Shown here one piece after another: positions 11,915-21,471 of a DNA stretch of 47,500 nucleotides. The DNA lies in NCBI GenBank assembly GCA_963575745.1, contig CAUYUJ010015841.1, positions 97,620 through 145,119 of the forward strand, written 5' to 3'. This DNA is from Prorocentrum cordatum. Taxonomy: Eukaryota > Sar > Dinophyceae > Prorocentrales > Prorocentraceae. Position 1 is the stretch's first letter; each line of letters begins with the position of its first letter. The position numbers and the translations under genes are program-made. The notes beneath the pieces were generated by a model. It did no database searches. It saw nothing but the letters and a program-made list of their open reading frames with translations, and was not told the origin of the DNA.

Positions 11915-11995
<81 letters not shown>
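11873..11995. repeat. Poly-T directly joined to poly-A
   Basis: About 54 T (two single G interruptions) at 11873-11926, followed without spacer by 69 A at 11927-11995. The stretch is a near-perfect palindrome. Confidence 0.97.
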
Positions 11996-11999
<4 letters not shown>

Positions 12000-13135
12000 C
12001 CAAACCAAATGCCCATGAGAATTCACAGGGGTAGAGAGGAAGCGATGTACATTGCTAAACAACGAGCGAGCTTGGCAAGTTCCGTCGGGCCGTCTTGGGG
12101 AACTTCTCTCCCCAAAACGAAGAGGGGTTACGGAAGAAGAGCGAGGCCTTTGATACAACAGTTGTCGCTCAAAGGGCTGGTGGGATTACTGTGTTTCACT
12201 GATAACCCATCGTCGCCTTTATCTTTTATTTTTTGCCGTGCAATACTTGGCGCTCGGCCTACGCAGTTCCACTAATAGATTGTTCTCAAAAGCAAAACCA
12301 GAAATCGTTTATTCTGAATCGGCAGTAGCCCGGGCTATTCCGGAAAGTGGTACGGGCCAACCAAACCTTCGCGTTGCGAATCGCCGTGCGTATGCCCGCG
12401 CAACGGGCAAGGTTTGGTTGTCTTGGAAAGGAAGAGGGCACGCCCGATAACCTGGATTATCGCCGGGTCCTAATAAGAACATTCCTTCATCGCTTCAGCA
12501 CCAAAATTTGCCGTCTCGACCCGCTTCATTACCAAAAGGTACCGTCTCAGCAATCAGCCCTACCGCTTCAACAGCTAACACGATTGTTTCTGTATTACAG
12601 ATCATGTTTTGCAAGTGATGCGCAGCTTTTTTCTTAGAACAAACGCACCCTGTGGAAGCATTATGTTGCGTCAAAGAATTTCCGTTTGTTATTCGCGCAT
12701 CAGTCGTTACGAAAATACAATGATGTATTGTATTTGTTTCTCGGGATTTATTTACTTAGCGAGCTCAATTTAATATTTGCTGTTGTAACCCGTTCGATTT
12801 GATCATGCCGGCTTATTCTTGAAACAACGGAAAACGCTTGCACCGTGGGCGCGAAATGCAATGTCCTCGGCCGGCCCCCCCCCCCCCAACCAGAGGAGGC
12901 AGCATGAATGGGGATTCCCCGTTGCAATGTCCGGGCGGGAAACTGCGGGCCACGCCCGGAGACCGCGAGGTGGACATCCACTTCCACGCCCATATCTTCC
13001 TTGACATCCACCACCTCATCCTCCTCCGTCTTTCGTAACAAGCACTTGTCCGTGTACCTTTTCACGCAGCACCACCCTGGCACCCCCCTCCTTGTCCTCT
13101 TCCCCGTTCTCTCCCGGCCATCCTGGTCCCCGTCC
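11996..13135. other. Unassigned
   Basis: Mixed composition without recognisable genes. A short open frame at 12748-13083 (minus) has no domain. Confidence 0.5.
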
Positions 13136-13217
13136 TCCTCCTCCTGTTCTTCCTTTTCCTCCTCCTCCTCCTCCTCCTCGTCCTCCTCCTCCTCTTCCTT
13201 CTCCTCCTCCTCCTCCA
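13136..13217 (+). repeat. (CCT)n tract
   Basis: CCT-rich pyrimidine tract. Confidence 0.95.
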
Positions 13218-13445
13218 GGTGCGGTTGCGGCTGCGCGCCCGCGGGCGGATTGAATTATATCGCCCAGTAGCGGTTGCGGTTGCGCTTGCGCGCCTGCGGG
13301 CGGGCTGAAATGTGTCGTTTACTTGCGGTTGCGGTTGCGCGGCCGCGCGCGGGTTGAAATGTATCGTCGAATTTAGGTTGCGATTGCGCGCTTGCGGGCG
13401 GGTTGAAATGCGTCGCCCGATTGCAATTGCGCTTGCGCGCCCGTG
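13216..13445 (+). repeat. ~55-bp GC-rich repeat, 4 units
   Basis: Units share GGTTGCG-TTGCGC, GCGGGCGG-TTGAA and AT-TCG blocks; the GGGCGGATTGAA/GGGCGGGTTGAAAT landmark recurs about every 50-60 bases. It is followed at 13500-13615 by shorter degenerate GCGCCAAATGCGCGC words. Confidence 0.85.
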
Positions 13446-13684
13446 ACAGACAAAAGCCAGGCGCCTACACGGCGCATCGGCACGCAAAACTGCTTTGAAT
13501 TTTGCATTGGGGCGCGGGGGCAAAGCGCGTCAAATGCGCGCGAAAATGCATGGGGGCAGACGCGCCAGATGCGCACCGAGGAAAACAAAAAAACACGCCA
13601 AATGCGCGCCGGCACGGGGCGCAGGAAAAGGAGAGGGATGAGCCGAGGCCGAGGAAGGGAGGAAGGCAGGATGGAGAGGCGAAA

Positions 13685-16600
13685 TCAGAGCCACATATCT
13701 TCCATGCAATCGCGCACGCAACGAGCCCATTGTTGTTTGGGTCCCCCAGGCGCGCGGTGGAGTTCCCAGTGCCTGGGTTCACGCGAGTCTGGCATGCACG
13801 TTAGCATCCTAAGCAAGTTGTCACAGGGCAAAGTGCATGCGTTATTGTACAACTTGATTTGCCGATTAAACAAAAGTACGCTCAGAGCGGGAAAAGATGT
13901 TTTTTTCTTCTCCCAAGGCTTCCGCGTTGGAAACTCGAGATGAAAGAAGATAGGATGGACATGATTTTCCTCGGGCAGTGCGCATGGAAACCGCCCAGAC
14001 GACGTTTGTCGGATTGTTGCAACCATATAGATTCGAGGCTATACAGAAGCTTTGGCAACACAATCGAACTATATAATTCGAGCTTTCTTTTCCTGGGTAT
14101 GTTCGCATGCGACCAACACCTTTGCATCGCTTTGAAAATTCCTTTCGCCCCCCCAATCCGTCTGGTAACTTCTGCTTTTGCGGACGCGCCTGCAGTGATT
14201 AAACTTCCGAGGTAAATTGTCTGTTCCACTATTTTGAGAGGGTTCCCAGGCGGATCAACAATACAGCCGTCGTGTTCGATGTGCATCGCAATTGTATTGC
14301 CCCAGTTTAATTTTAGCCCGTAGGCAGCCCCTTCTTCGATGACAACGTTCAGAAGTGATTGTAGTTTGCGCGCGCTGCTGCTCACCAATATTGCGTCGTC
14401 TGCGTGCAAGAAGTCCGTGGCCATAATGGCAGGTGGTTCTTTGATAGTCGACGTCAATTCTTCCATGTGTTTGTCGACGTCGAAGAACATGACCGATTGA
14501 ACAATGATAAATAAATATGGGGACAACGGGGAACCTTGAGCGATCCCAGCTTTTTGTCTTCTTGTTGTTGATTTGCCTGCTTCGTCTTTGAGGATGAAGA
14601 AACGCCCAAAATATATACCTGCTAGAAAACTTACAATTCTTTCTGGAATTCCAAATCGGCGCAATGCGGCAATCGACATTGTGTTTGAGTCTGTCAAAAG
14701 CTTCTGCCCAATCCAGAAATATTGCCAAGAAACCAGATGCGGCAGAGGCGCAAGCCGCGTCAATCATTCGACGCACGATGGAAATAACTTGCGTTGTATT
14801 CTTGCCGGGTCTGAAGCCAAATTGTGGTTTCGCATTCGTGCGTCTGCTCCTCCATCTTGCAGGCGTCTTTGTATAATTGAAGCCACCACTTTATAGCCAA
14901 CTGGTAGAAACGCGATTGGCTTGTAGTTCGCCAGGAGGCTCGCGTCGCCCTTTTTGTAGAGCAGCGTTACACATGATGTTTTCCATTGTGTTGGAATTTC
15001 GTTTTGATCCCAGAATTTTTGACATAACACTAATAAGTTGACCACTGCCTCCCCGCTGCGCAGCAGGTACTTCCAGAATTCAGGAGGTGCGTCATCCACT
15101 CCGGCAGCCTTCCCAACCGACATTTTTTTGAGCACATCGGTCAGCTGTTCCATTGTAAAAGCGTTCATACCGATTTGACGTGTCTCTCCCATGCGTGATC
15201 CAGCTGAAGGTTTTGTGCTAGGGCTCGTGATTTTCCATTGCGTATGCTCAAAATCATCTGCCAGTACATTGCCACGCTCTTTGCTTTCAGCGAGCTCCCC
15301 ATTCGAATATTTGATTTGCATTGGTTTCTTTGCGGGATTTTTCCGGAGCTGTCGAACTGCTCGCCAAGGGCCGCCGTGTAGTTGGTCATCAAACCACATG
15401 CGTTTGTTTTGTTTTCACAGAAATCCGAATGGCCTTGGGGCATTTTTTCTTCGTCGTGTTGGCGTGCACGTCGAGCGGCATCCCTGGCAACTAATAAACT
15501 TAATGTATCTTGTGTAATCCATGGCCGGCATGCTTGCATAGCAGTCTCGCTGGCGACCCCTGGAGCGGAGTACATCGCATTTTGATTTGTTCGGCATGCT
15601 TATCTAAATTTGCAGGGATGGTGTTCGCACGCATTGCCCCGCAGAATGCGTCGCCGTAGATCTCCGCCAAAGCTCGATCAATACGGAATGCTTGCCCCCA
15701 AGTGGAATGCTGAATTTTGGGTCTCCATGACGCGTCCAACGAAATAGACGTCCAATTTGCAACAAGAAAAGTAGTGATGCCAGCGTCGCGTCACGGTTGG
15801 GTTCAATGTTTGGAATGTGTTCCAATAGCGGGGCATCCGCCATGCAATGGTCAATTTGATCGAAAATTGTTGCACGAGCATTTTCTGTTACATTGCCGTC
15901 AGGGGCTTCTGTTACATTGCCGTCAGGGGAGTAGTATGCGACCAATTGGTTTGCCCCATGTTCGAAAAATGCATTCGCAAGTGGCTCGGCATGCCTCTAC
16001 CAAAAAATCTCTGTTCAAATTGTCTTTGCGTTGCGGCCATTTGTTTTCGAATGCATATCGCCCAACAATATCGTCTTCTCCCGGCTGCTGTTGGAAGAGC
16101 TTCGCATTGAAGTTGCCGAGCGCCATGGTGCATGCATGGTTGCTTCGTTTTGGTCATGCGCCGATCAACTCATCAAAGAAAGCAGCGCCCCTGTCGTCTG
16201 GGTCGCGTCCAGATTGCGGAGCATATGCAGTGAAAAAAATTAAGAATACCGCCAGGGACACGAAAGCGTAATAAAGCGATCCTGTCCGACATGAGCTCGA
16301 AACTGATCGCAGTTTGTTTCGCCAGTGGGGCGATGGTGAACCCCAGTCCTGAGTAGAATCGCCCAGAGATTTCTTTGTTCGTCCCAGATAGGACGATGAG
16401 GGACCCTTCCTCCTCGAACGTGTCAGAATCAGCGGCCCCTGTTTCCTGAATGCATAGAATTGAAAATTTGCGTTGCTCCATATGATGCATTACTTCAATA
16501 AGTTTCGCACGATCTTTTCCCAAACCTTCCGCGTTCCAAGTTGCGAAACATGCATCTCGTAGCGGCCGGCATTGGCGTTTTGATCTGCCCCACATATTGT

Positions 16601-16911
16601 CCATATGATGGAAATCATGCCGGTATGAAGTAATATCGGTTACTTTGCCCGGTACTGTATCGATATGGGGTGCAATTTCACCCCATATCGATGCACCGTG
16701 CAAGCTCCTCTGTGGGTGGGTTGGCATCTTTGTCCAGCTTTCCGAGTAGGTCGGCATCCTTGCCCGAGTCGTTATCCACACACAAATCCGCGCATTCGAG
16801 CTTTAATTTTGCAAACATATGTCGTGTAAAAATTATTGATGCGCGTTTTGTTTGATCGGCTCTAGCGCTGGTCTGTGGAGGGTTCCGGTGTGGAGACAGC
16901 GTTTGCCGCAT
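13685..16911 (-). pseudogene. LINE (non-LTR retrotransposon), EN-RT, frame-broken
   Basis: A degenerate ORF2 read right to left. The endonuclease (from ~16590) shows ATWNAEGLG, ILCIQETG and, after a frame change, GNFNAKL and FDQIDHCM. A linker follows with RPWITQDTLSLL. The reverse transcriptase shows KKMSVGKAAGVDDAPPEFW, WKTSCVTLLYKKGD, NYKPIAFLPVGYKVV, then LAIFLDWAEAFDRL, GIAQGSPLSPYLF and the catalytic box as FLHADDAIL (His in the usual Tyr/Phe place of -ADD). The end carries RLGGFHAHCPRKI and, in another frame, LLRMLTC...GGPKQQWARCV, both typical of dinoflagellate LINE C-termini. I count about eight frame changes along one co-linear protein, so it is dead. A 21-bp internal duplication at ~15888-15930 adds residues to the linker. 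Upstream, 16678-16911 holds a short open frame (MFAKLKLECADLCVDN) that may be the N-terminal part. No poly-A tail or target-site duplication was identified. Confidence 0.9.
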
Positions 16912-16999
16912 TTCTTATTTCCCATGTTTGTTTTTTTGATTCGCCTTTCGCAGATCCTTTCATACCACGGCGAGCCTTCTTCGCTGAGCGGGGGTACTC

Positions 17000-17380
17000 A
17001 TAAGTTTAGCACTTAGTAGTAGCCCAATGTATATGTTGTCATGCGGAGATATTTCACTACATATATGTTGGCATAAACTTAACAATTGATTGTAAGTCGC
17101 CGACCTCTTACAAACAGTTGGCAAGTCCAAGTTGGCTTACTTGTGGGTTGTACTTAACTGGTTATATGCGAGGTTGCGTTCGATCTGTAATTGAATTACA
17201 TGTCGATTGCGCGCGCTTAGCTTTTCAGTTAGCTTTGACTTAGCAATTAGTTAGCTTTTACTTAGCTTTGACTTAGGTGTTACATAGGTTTTCGCTGTAG
17301 TGGTAGTTTCTAGAAACGATTGGCACAGTTTTTTACATTAGTAGTAGTAGGGCAAAAAATCGGCACCGTTTTTTTTGCAA
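17000..17380. repeat. AT-rich TTAGCTTT-word region
   Basis: Several ACTTAGCTTTGACTTAG-type words at 17215-17280, then AAAAAATCGGCACCGTTTTTT at 17355-17375. A related block with the same words lies at 33068-33180. Here it sits next to the 5' side of the LINE. Confidence 0.6.
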
Positions 17381-17721
17381 GGGAACTTGGAAGCGCGCGA
17401 CGGCCGCAGCCAATATTTTGTTGTTTTTGTTGTTGTTAAACATGTTATTGCTTGCGCATTGTTGCGCGCCCAAGCGAACGCCCAAGACGCCCCGTCGGAA
17501 GGTCAAAAAACATCAGGAACGCCGCCCATGAAAGCACATACGAATCCAAGAAGAAGGCTCTCTAACGCGTAGATTGATGTCCATTCAGGTTTTCCAATGA
17601 GCCGGGAGGACGTCTCGAGTGGGAGTTTTGATCTAGCGCGATGTGTTTTCAATGAGTATACCATGTGTTACATAATGGTTGGTCGGTTCCGTCGTCGTTT
17701 TCCTTTTGGTCGTCGTCATCC

Positions 17722-17842
17722 CCGTTGCTGTCTCGCGCATAGTCGGCTCGCCGCTTGATGTTTTCGCAATTCCGCCGCCCCGTCGCTGTCTCACGCGCGT
17801 ATAGTCGGCTCGCCGCTTCTTGTTTTCGCAATTTCGCCGCCC
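17722..17842. repeat. 62-bp direct duplication with GGCTCGCC motif
   Basis: Two units (17722-17780 and 17781-17842) each read CCGTYGCTGTCTC...ATAGTCGGCTCGCCGCTT...TTTTCGCAATT-CGCCGCCCC. A third GGCGAGCC, inverted, follows at 17871. Confidence 0.85.
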
Positions 17843-18039
17843 CTGCTTGCGCGAAAGGTTCGGCCGGGGTGGCGAGCCAACTCCCCGCCGCGCGAGTTTA
17901 GATGCAGTGGGGGCGGTGGAAGGGAATGGCGGAGTGGCAAGCCACCTCGCATGCATGGCGACTCGATGATGATGATGAGGATGATGATGCTACTGATGTT
18001 GCGCACCATGCACATGATGGTATTTGCACGTATGTAATG

Positions 18040-18169
18040 ATATGAGGAGGAGGAGGAGGAGGAGGAGGGGGAGCCCTGGTCCCCCCTGGCCCCCCCTGGT
18101 CCCACCTGGTCCCGCGTCCATCCTCCTCCTCCTCCTCCTCCTCCTCCTCCTCCTTCTCCTCCTCCTCCT
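18040..18169. repeat. (GGA)n and (TCC)n tracts around a CCCCCTGG spacer
   Basis: (AGG)n at ~18042-18070 and (TCC)n at 18121-18169 form an imperfect inverted pair. The (TCC)n is the reverse-strand (AGG)n tail of the repeat at 18168-18305. Confidence 0.85.
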
Positions 18170-18305
18170 AGCCTGCGTCTGCGGCGCGTTGTTTTTCAGA
18201 TCCCCTCATTGCGGCGCGAGCCGTCAATGCTTCGCAGCTCGAGAACACGGCCTCCTAGAGGCATGGAGTTGTCAGACTCCAGCCACGTGTAATCCCTGGG
18301 GTTAC
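18168..18305 (-). mobile_element. SINE-like ~135-bp repeat with (AGG)n tail, copy A
   Basis: Read on the minus strand it begins GTAACCCCAGGG, continues through CACGTGGCTG, GTTCTCGAGCTGCGAAGC, ATTGACGGCTCG and AACAACGCGCCGCAGAC, and ends in CTAGGAGG leading into (AGG)n. Copy B at 24652-24785 matches over the whole length and enters an AGG tract at the same point. It starts four bases after the stop codon of the KRPAA gene, so it supplies that gene's 3' flank. No A/B box was convincingly seen; SINE-like is a description of form only. Confidence 0.7.
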
Positions 18306-18308
18306 ATT

Positions 18309-19853
18309 CTAGGGCGCCGAGCATACCTTGCTCACGAGCCTGCCCCAAGCTGTCTTCGCCAGCGCGGGGTCCTTCTGGCCGAAGGCGTACCCGAAGTCCG
18401 AAGGGTTCTCCCACTCGATTGCCCGGACCCTCCACTTCTTCCCCTTGAGGTCGGTCCACGCGTGCCAACCGTTGAGCTGGAACACAGGGCGGTGCGCTGT
18501 CGGCACCCCTGGCCACCGAAGCTCTGGATTCTGCAAGCCCAGGTCGGCGACGTCGACGTCGTCCGAGCTGCTGGCGCCGAGCCCCTCGCTGGAGCGGCTG
18601 CGCTTTGGGGCTGGTGATGGCGTCGCTGCAGGCCGCTTCAGGGCTGCTGCCTTGTCCCCGCTCCGCGCGGCAGAGGTGGCCGCTTTGGGTCTCGGCGTCT
18701 GGACCAGCGCCCCAGAAGTCGGCTTCTTCGAGGGAGTATTCGCCGCTTCGCCCTTCGCTGACTCGACCTCCGGGGGGTTCTCGGCCTCTTGAGGCCTCGC
18801 CGCAGCAGGCCTCCTCATGACGGGGTCGCCCACGGCCTGCGCCGCAGCGGGCCTCTTCATGGCGCCGATCTTCGAATCAACTGGCTCGGATGCCTCCGAG
18901 CGCTTCTGCCCCTTGTCGAGCTCCATCGGCGTCGCTGCCGATGGTTTCTTGCTGGCCGCGCCCACTAGCGGCTGGTCGTCTGAGTCCTGGGAGGCCATGT
19001 CCGCGTCGTCGGCCGCGGCCGCACCGACGTCCTGCAGGGGGGAACCCGCGTCGGGGCCCTCGTGCTTGTGCGGCGTCGTCTTCTCCTTGATCTTCTTGCG
19101 CTCGAGCACTGTGTTGAGCTCGTCTTCCATGACTCTGTGCAGGGCCGACTTCTGGTCGCGGTCGCCCATGTCCCACGTTCCCCATGGGGGGCCCGAGCTG
19201 CTGGGGGCGGCCACGCTCTCGCGGGAGCTCCCAGAGGCCGCCGCGACCTCCGAGAAAGTGCGGGGAGCGATCGGTGGGATCGCCGACTCGCCGCCCTCGG
19301 CGGCGTCGGCCCCATGGGCTGGCATCGCCTCGGCGATTGCCGCCAGCGCGGCGTTGGCCGTCGGCGGAACAGCGAGCCGCGCGCCCTCGACGGGGGCCTC
19401 GACGCTTTCCGATGACGCTGCTGTTGCTAGAGGCGCAGGGGGCCTACTATCCCAGAGTGCAGGCCCAGCCAGTGGCTGCACTGGCGGAGGCGGGAGCGCC
19501 AGCAGCGGCCCGGGCGCAGGTGGCGCGCCGAGTGGCGCGGGGCTCCACGCTGGGCGATCTGAGATCGCGAGAGGCTGCCTCGGCCCCTGCTGAGGGCAGA
19601 TCGTGATGTTAGCCTGCGCGACGCCTCTCGCCTGGCTGCGCGGCTGCGCCGCGCCCATCTGCCTCCTCGTGGTAACGATGCCCGAATGGGACTGGCGAGC
19701 AGGCAGCTGGGCGCGCAAGCTGATCCGCACGCCCGCGACCGGGGCGACGAAGCCTGCAGACGTTCGAATGGCAGTAAAAACAAAATGGATGAGTATAAGG
19801 AGGAAAGGAGAGGATGAGGATGCTAAACGGGGAAGGGGGCGACATGTCAGCAT
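18309..19853 (-). CDS. KRPAA-rich protein with signal/FVAP-like N-terminus
   Basis: 514 codons if begun at the ATG at 19853. I chose this ATG because it opens a signal-peptide-like segment: a hydrophobic core SSPFLLILIHFVFTA at residues ~15-29, then AGFVAPVAG. A Phe-Val-Ala-Pro motif just after a signal peptide is known from peridinin-plastid transit peptides. The middle is Pro/Ala-rich, followed by an acidic and charged part (MEDELNTVLERKKIKEKT). A region of MKRPAAA, VMRRPAAA and ALKRPAATPSPAPKR repeats typical of predicted dinoflagellate proteins comes next. The C-terminal ~65 residues look like a small folded domain: FQLNGWHAWTDLKGKKWRV, WENPSDFGYAFG, then an Ala-rich helix. Function unknown. 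Basic SPKK-like repeats would suit DNA binding, which sits oddly with plastid targeting, so the N-terminus may belong to a different exon. The frame is also open upstream to 20153, but that part is better read in another frame. Confidence 0.65.
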   Translation of the reverse strand: MLTCRPLPRLASSSSPFLLILIHFVFTAIRTSAGFVAPVAGVRISLRAQLPARQSHSGIVTTRRQMGAAQPRSQARGVAQANITICPQQGPRQPLAISDRPAWSPAPLGAPPAPGPLLALPPPPVQPLAGPALWDSRPPAPLATAASSESVEAPVEGARLAVPPTANAALAAIAEAMPAHGADAAEGGESAIPPIAPRTFSEVAAASGSSRESVAAPSSSGPPWGTWDMGDRDQKSALHRVMEDELNTVLERKKIKEKTTPHKHEGPDAGSPLQDVGAAAADDADMASQDSDDQPLVGAASKKPSAATPMELDKGQKRSEASEPVDSKIGAMKRPAAAQAVGDPVMRRPAAARPQEAENPPEVESAKGEAANTPSKKPTSGALVQTPRPKAATSAARSGDKAAALKRPAATPSPAPKRSRSSEGLGASSSDDVDVADLGLQNPELRWPGVPTAHRPVFQLNGWHAWTDLKGKKWRVRAIEWENPSDFGYAFGQKDPALAKTAWGRLVSKVCSAP

Positions 19854-19908
19854 GATCGCGCCTTCCCTCTCCCCCCGATATCTCACCCCCCCCACCCCCG
19901 CCCCCTCT

Positions 19909-20143
19909 TGATGTTTGGTTTGGCCACCGGGCTGCGTCGGAAGAGCGCGAGCGATTGTATGAGGGCGTGCTCGTCTACACGATTGGCCGCTGGGCGGCCG
20001 TCGCACTCGGTGTAAACCCTGCGATACAACTCTGGCTCCGCCCGCTCCAACTCCCCATGGTCCACGGTGAGCCTCGAGATCCGATGGTGGCGCGGCATCC
20101 TGGGGGGAATTCGTTTGGTATGATCCCTTGGTCCACCTCCCAC
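19909..20143 (-). CDS. Candidate second exon of gag-like gene
   Basis: In the same frame as the gene at 20231-20803, but after two stops, a protein-like stretch reads PRHHRISRLTVDHGELER, then AEPELYRRVYTECDGRPA and DEHALIQSLALFRRSPVAKP. It looks more coding than the overlapping frame. The simplest reading is that the stops lie in an intron between ~20250 and ~20120, but I could not place its splice sites. It may instead be a decayed piece. The 5' limit given is only the first in-frame ATG. Confidence 0.35.
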
Positions 20144-20230
20144 CTTCCCCCATCCTTGTGTTTTCTGCCAGGGGCGCGAATCAGCTCGCCCCCCTCCTCA
20201 ATTGTCCTCTGGCGTGTTCGAGGCAGGATT

Positions 20231-20803
20231 TCAGGTTGAAAACTTTGGCCCCGGAGTCCTCGGCGCCCTCGCCCTGATGCCCCTCATCGTCGCCTTGAGA
20301 TCTTTCAGCACCTGAAAGGCCGCATCGTACGTCACGGAGGCCATGTCGACTCGGCCGTAGATGAAAAGTAGGGCAGTCAGGTGGGCGCACGAAGGTTCAT
20401 TTGGACTCGCCAGGCCCAGCTGTTCCAAGAAGTCCCCAATCACTTTGAGCTTTGAGGCGTATGTCATGTTGTCGTCCTGAATCGCATCCCAGACGCGTGG
20501 GGTCAAGTAGTGGTGGATGTTCAGGATGTCGGAGTTGCGCTGGGCCCTTGGGGCCGTCGGGTTGCCGAGGTCGCTGATGGCGGTGACGAGCTGGGCCCTC
20601 GAGGGCCCGTCGAGCTGGCTCGCTGCGACCAGGTGGGTGCACCTCGCTGCCTGCTGCGGTTGGATCTGCTGCGTCCGTGCGATCTGGTTCATGAGGGTCG
20701 CGAGCACAGTCGTGCAGCGTTCCTTGAACTCTGCAGGATTTACTTGGGTGACCAGAGCGTTGAGTAAGTCGAGTTGACCTTGCAGCATGGTCGGAAAGTC
20801 CAT
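20231..20803 (-). CDS. Conserved dinoflagellate-type protein, gag-like
   Basis: 190 residues from the ATG at 20803 (MDFPTMLQGQLDLLNALV). The frame is open further upstream to 20932, but the region between looks like leader sequence. Mostly helical composition: NPAEFKERCTTVLATLMNQI, Gln-rich TQQIQPQQA, DILNIHHYLTPRVWDAI, YASKLKVIGDFLEQLGL and a C-terminal YDAAFQVLKDLKATMRG. I do not recognise a named family; the helical build and the charged, proline-containing end resemble gag-type or coat-like ORFs. A partial spliced-leader-like string (TATTGGGGCTCAAG) precedes the ATG by about 75 bases. The reading frame may continue after an intron at 19909-20143. Confidence 0.6.
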   Translation of the reverse strand: MDFPTMLQGQLDLLNALVTQVNPAEFKERCTTVLATLMNQIARTQQIQPQQAARCTHLVAASQLDGPSRAQLVTAISDLGNPTAPRAQRNSDILNIHHYLTPRVWDAIQDDNMTYASKLKVIGDFLEQLGLASPNEPSCAHLTALLFIYGRVDMASVTYDAAFQVLKDLKATMRGIRARAPRTPGPKFST

Positions 20804-20919
20804 GGCCCCGAAAGTCGTTTGGAATTGTCTAAGACAGGCAATGCAGGGGCGAGCCCTCTGCGTTGGGCGAGCCCAGACACTTGAGCCCCAATAGATCAGC
20901 GGAAGAGTGGCATCTACGA

Positions 20920-21112
20920 GCGCGGCGCGCAACCTATGTGGTGTCAGCTGTGTGGCGCTTGCTATATTGTGTCATCTACGTTCTCTGCGTTCTCTGCGCG
21001 GCGTTAGCTATGCGGTGTCATCTACGTTCTCTGCGGTCTCTGCGCGCAACCTATGTGGTGTCATCTGCGTTCTCTGCGTGGCGTTGGCTATGTGGTGTCA
21101 TCTACGCGTTGC
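20920..21112 (+). repeat. Degenerate TCTACGTTCTCTGCG repeats
   Basis: Repeated words TATGTGGTGTCATCTACG, TTCTCTGCG and GTTGGCTATG in about three units of 55-65 bases. Related GCTATGCGGTGT words occur at 34445-34650. Confidence 0.8.
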
Positions 21113-21471
21113 AGAAAAACGAAACCATCGTGGCGCAATCTTCGCGGCGCAATCCAACAATAGCGGCGTTTCGAGAAACTGTTGAAGACGTCCTGCGAAG
21201 CCCAACCCCGAGGCCATTCCAGCCGAGACGCGTTTTCAGAAATGTTCAAGAAACCTTTCAAAATCCAACCCCGAAGCCCATCCGAGATATGTCTGAAATA
21301 ATATAAACAACATGTACTCTCGGATCCAGACCAACAGAGAACGCATTGTCAGACAGTTATTCGGAACGTGCCAATCCAGCATATGAGATTTCGAATTCGG
21401 GGCAGGGGTGGAGGTAAAGAGAATAGGATGCAACAAAAGATGTCGATGAGTCAGGATGGCTGACTGTTTTA
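21113..21471. other. 3' flank of methyltransferase gene, nothing seen
   Basis: Contains two AAACC..AATCCAACCCCGA..CCCA words (~21197-21285) but no gene. Confidence 0.5.

Noticed and set aside
18817-19606. 258- and 140-codon frames on the plus strand
   Set aside because: Shadows of the KRPAA gene on the other strand, whose composition and C-terminal domain are more protein-like.
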